Shown here: in pieces, positions 62,477 through 63,107 of the stretch
Numbering within the stretch: the stretch's first letter is position 1
Layout: each line of letters starts with the position of its first letter
Source: an uncultured Bacteroidales bacterium
Lineage (GTDB): Bacteria > Bacteroidota > Bacteroidia > Bacteroidales > UBA932
Direction of reading: 5' to 3'
Length of the DNA stretch: 63,107 nt
NCBI GenBank assembly: GCA_944325435.1
Contig: CALVAC010000019.1
Coordinates: 1-63,107, forward strand
Notes under the pieces: generated by a model
Told to the model about the DNA's origin: nothing
The model's input: only the letters and a program-made list of their open reading frames with translations
Database searches by the model: none
Position numbers and translations under genes: made by a program

Positions 62477-62851
62477 GGAATGTACAATCCGTTCAGCCTG
62501 CTCAATACATTCAAAAAAAGAGAATTCAACGAATACTGGTTTGAGACGGGGACTCCGACTTTCCTTGTGAAAATAATGCAGCGCACCTCATACGACATCA
62601 CCCATTTAACGGATGAGGAGGTGGACTCATCGCTCCTGAGCACCGTGAACACCGTATTCGAGAACCCCATCCCGTTGCTGTATCAGAGCGGTTATCTCAC
62701 CATTACCGGCTATGACCCTGAATTCGCCCTTTACAGGCTCGGGTTCCCGAACCGGGAAGTCAAGAGGGCATTCATGAAAATGCTCCTCAACTGTTCTGCC
62801 TCTATGCCGATGGATATTGCTTCCAGATGGAAAAACTCCCCGGAAGTATAG
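62477..62851 (+). pseudogene. Fragment of an AAA-ATPase-like/PD-(D/E)XK family gene
   Basis: GMYNPFSLLNTFKKREFNEY, WFETGTPTFLV, PIPLLYQSGYLTI and LGFPNREVKRAFMKMLL align with the middle of the protein encoded at 15665-17209 (GIYNPFSLLNTFKSRAYGSY, WFETGTPTYLV, PIPVIYQSGYLTI, LGFPNREVEEGFLKFLL). The ATPase N-terminus and the nuclease C-terminus are missing and the frame ends after an unrelated-looking SASMPMDIASRWKNS. The divergence shows that it is a different family member, not a copy of the intact one. Confidence 0.85.
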
Positions 62852-63054
62852 GCTGACGGGGAATTGTCTCGCCACACCTTTGACAATATGGTGATAATGT
62901 TACCCGGATTGTAAAATAAACACACAAAAACATATCCTTAAAAAAGAAAAACAGTAAAAAAGAGAAAAATCTTTCCTCAATTCGTATAAACCTGTCCCTT
63001 GCGTCTTGACCAATATAATCTGTCCCGATATCCTGACTTTGACAATGCGTCACC
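62852..63054. other. AT-rich stretch without recognisable features
   Basis: Apart from the end of a possible gene at the edge I see no coding frame or structured element here; 62920-62970 is A-rich. Confidence 0.5.
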
Positions 63055-63107
63055 CTACCCGAGTAAGTCTTGTTCAAGGGCTTCCAACAATGGCTTGATG
63101 GCTTCCT
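63055..63107 (-). CDS. C-terminal end of a possible gene at the window edge
   Basis: On the reverse strand the frame EAIKPLLEALEQDLLG runs into a stop at 63055-63057. It is too short to identify; the helical, leucine-rich ending and the debris around it would fit a transposase or plasmid-type gene, but this is a guess. Confidence 0.25.
   Translation of the reverse strand, partial: EAIKPLLEALEQDLLG

Noticed and set aside
1..63107. tRNA, rRNA or replication origin
   Set aside because: No tRNA-like cloverleaf with TTCGANNC arm and CCA end, no rRNA sequence and no iteron cluster was seen on either strand by reading.

Overview
The window looks like a chromosomal segment of a gut-type Bacteroidales bacterium; I cannot name the genus. 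The evidence is a SusC/SusD glycan-uptake locus, many SPII lipoproteins, NVEAL-family small proteins, promoters of the Bacteroidetes type (TAnnTTTG at -7) and weak or absent Shine-Dalgarno sequences. Both edges and the middle carry mobile-type debris: a partial transposase at the left edge, an Rpn-like remnant, an intact AAA-ATPase/PD-(D/E)XK gene at 15.7-17.2 kb and a broken relative near 62.5-62.9 kb.

0.75-23.8 kb is a peptide-centred island. It opens with a membrane-spanning regulator (LamG and kelch-like sensor, one TM segment, SARP-like DNA-binding and BTAD region) and a transglutaminase/discoidin lipoprotein. Then come at least seven NVEAL small proteins. Each has a constant hydrophobic leader plus DPILEANVEAL, followed by a hypervariable cysteine-bearing tail, and each is followed by a 6-bladed beta-propeller lipoprotein (nine paralogues in all). 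Two CxxC thioredoxin-like lipoproteins, an O-antigen-ligase-like/TPR membrane protein and a dedicated signal peptidase I are embedded. Three copies of one promoter module, with 12-bp-phased AAAACAACA repeats, drive the transglutaminase gene and two NVEAL genes. Hairpins recur before five NVEAL genes and after two. Truncated, leaderless and re-fused NVEAL copies and a duplicated thioredoxin gene end show active cassette shuffling. My inference is a secreted, disulfide-bonded peptide system of unknown purpose with its own regulator and maturation factors.

23.8-32.7 kb encodes a TolC/adaptor/RND/RND tripartite exporter directly after an NVEAL leader remnant. 32.7-37.6 kb carries two Gfo/Idh/MocA proteins (one with a Tat signal), TatA, a DUF1080 lipoprotein and TatC: a small Tat export locus with its likely substrate. 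38.0-47.9 kb is a polysaccharide utilisation locus (SusC, SusD, GH30, a multidomain surface glycan-binding protein) followed by a TPR/membrane/HTH regulator.

47.9-62.4 kb is a second unusual region. From one good promoter it encodes a vWA-like lipoprotein, a 3-TM protein, a tubulin-like GTPase, a 1193-residue actin/Hsp70-fold protein and two single-TM proteins, then two paralogous TPR envelope proteins and a small lipoprotein. Each TPR gene is preceded by a copy of a structured inverted-repeat element. A combination of tubulin-like, actin-like and vWA-like proteins with membrane anchors suggests an envelope-spanning, nucleotide-driven machine that I cannot match to a named system.
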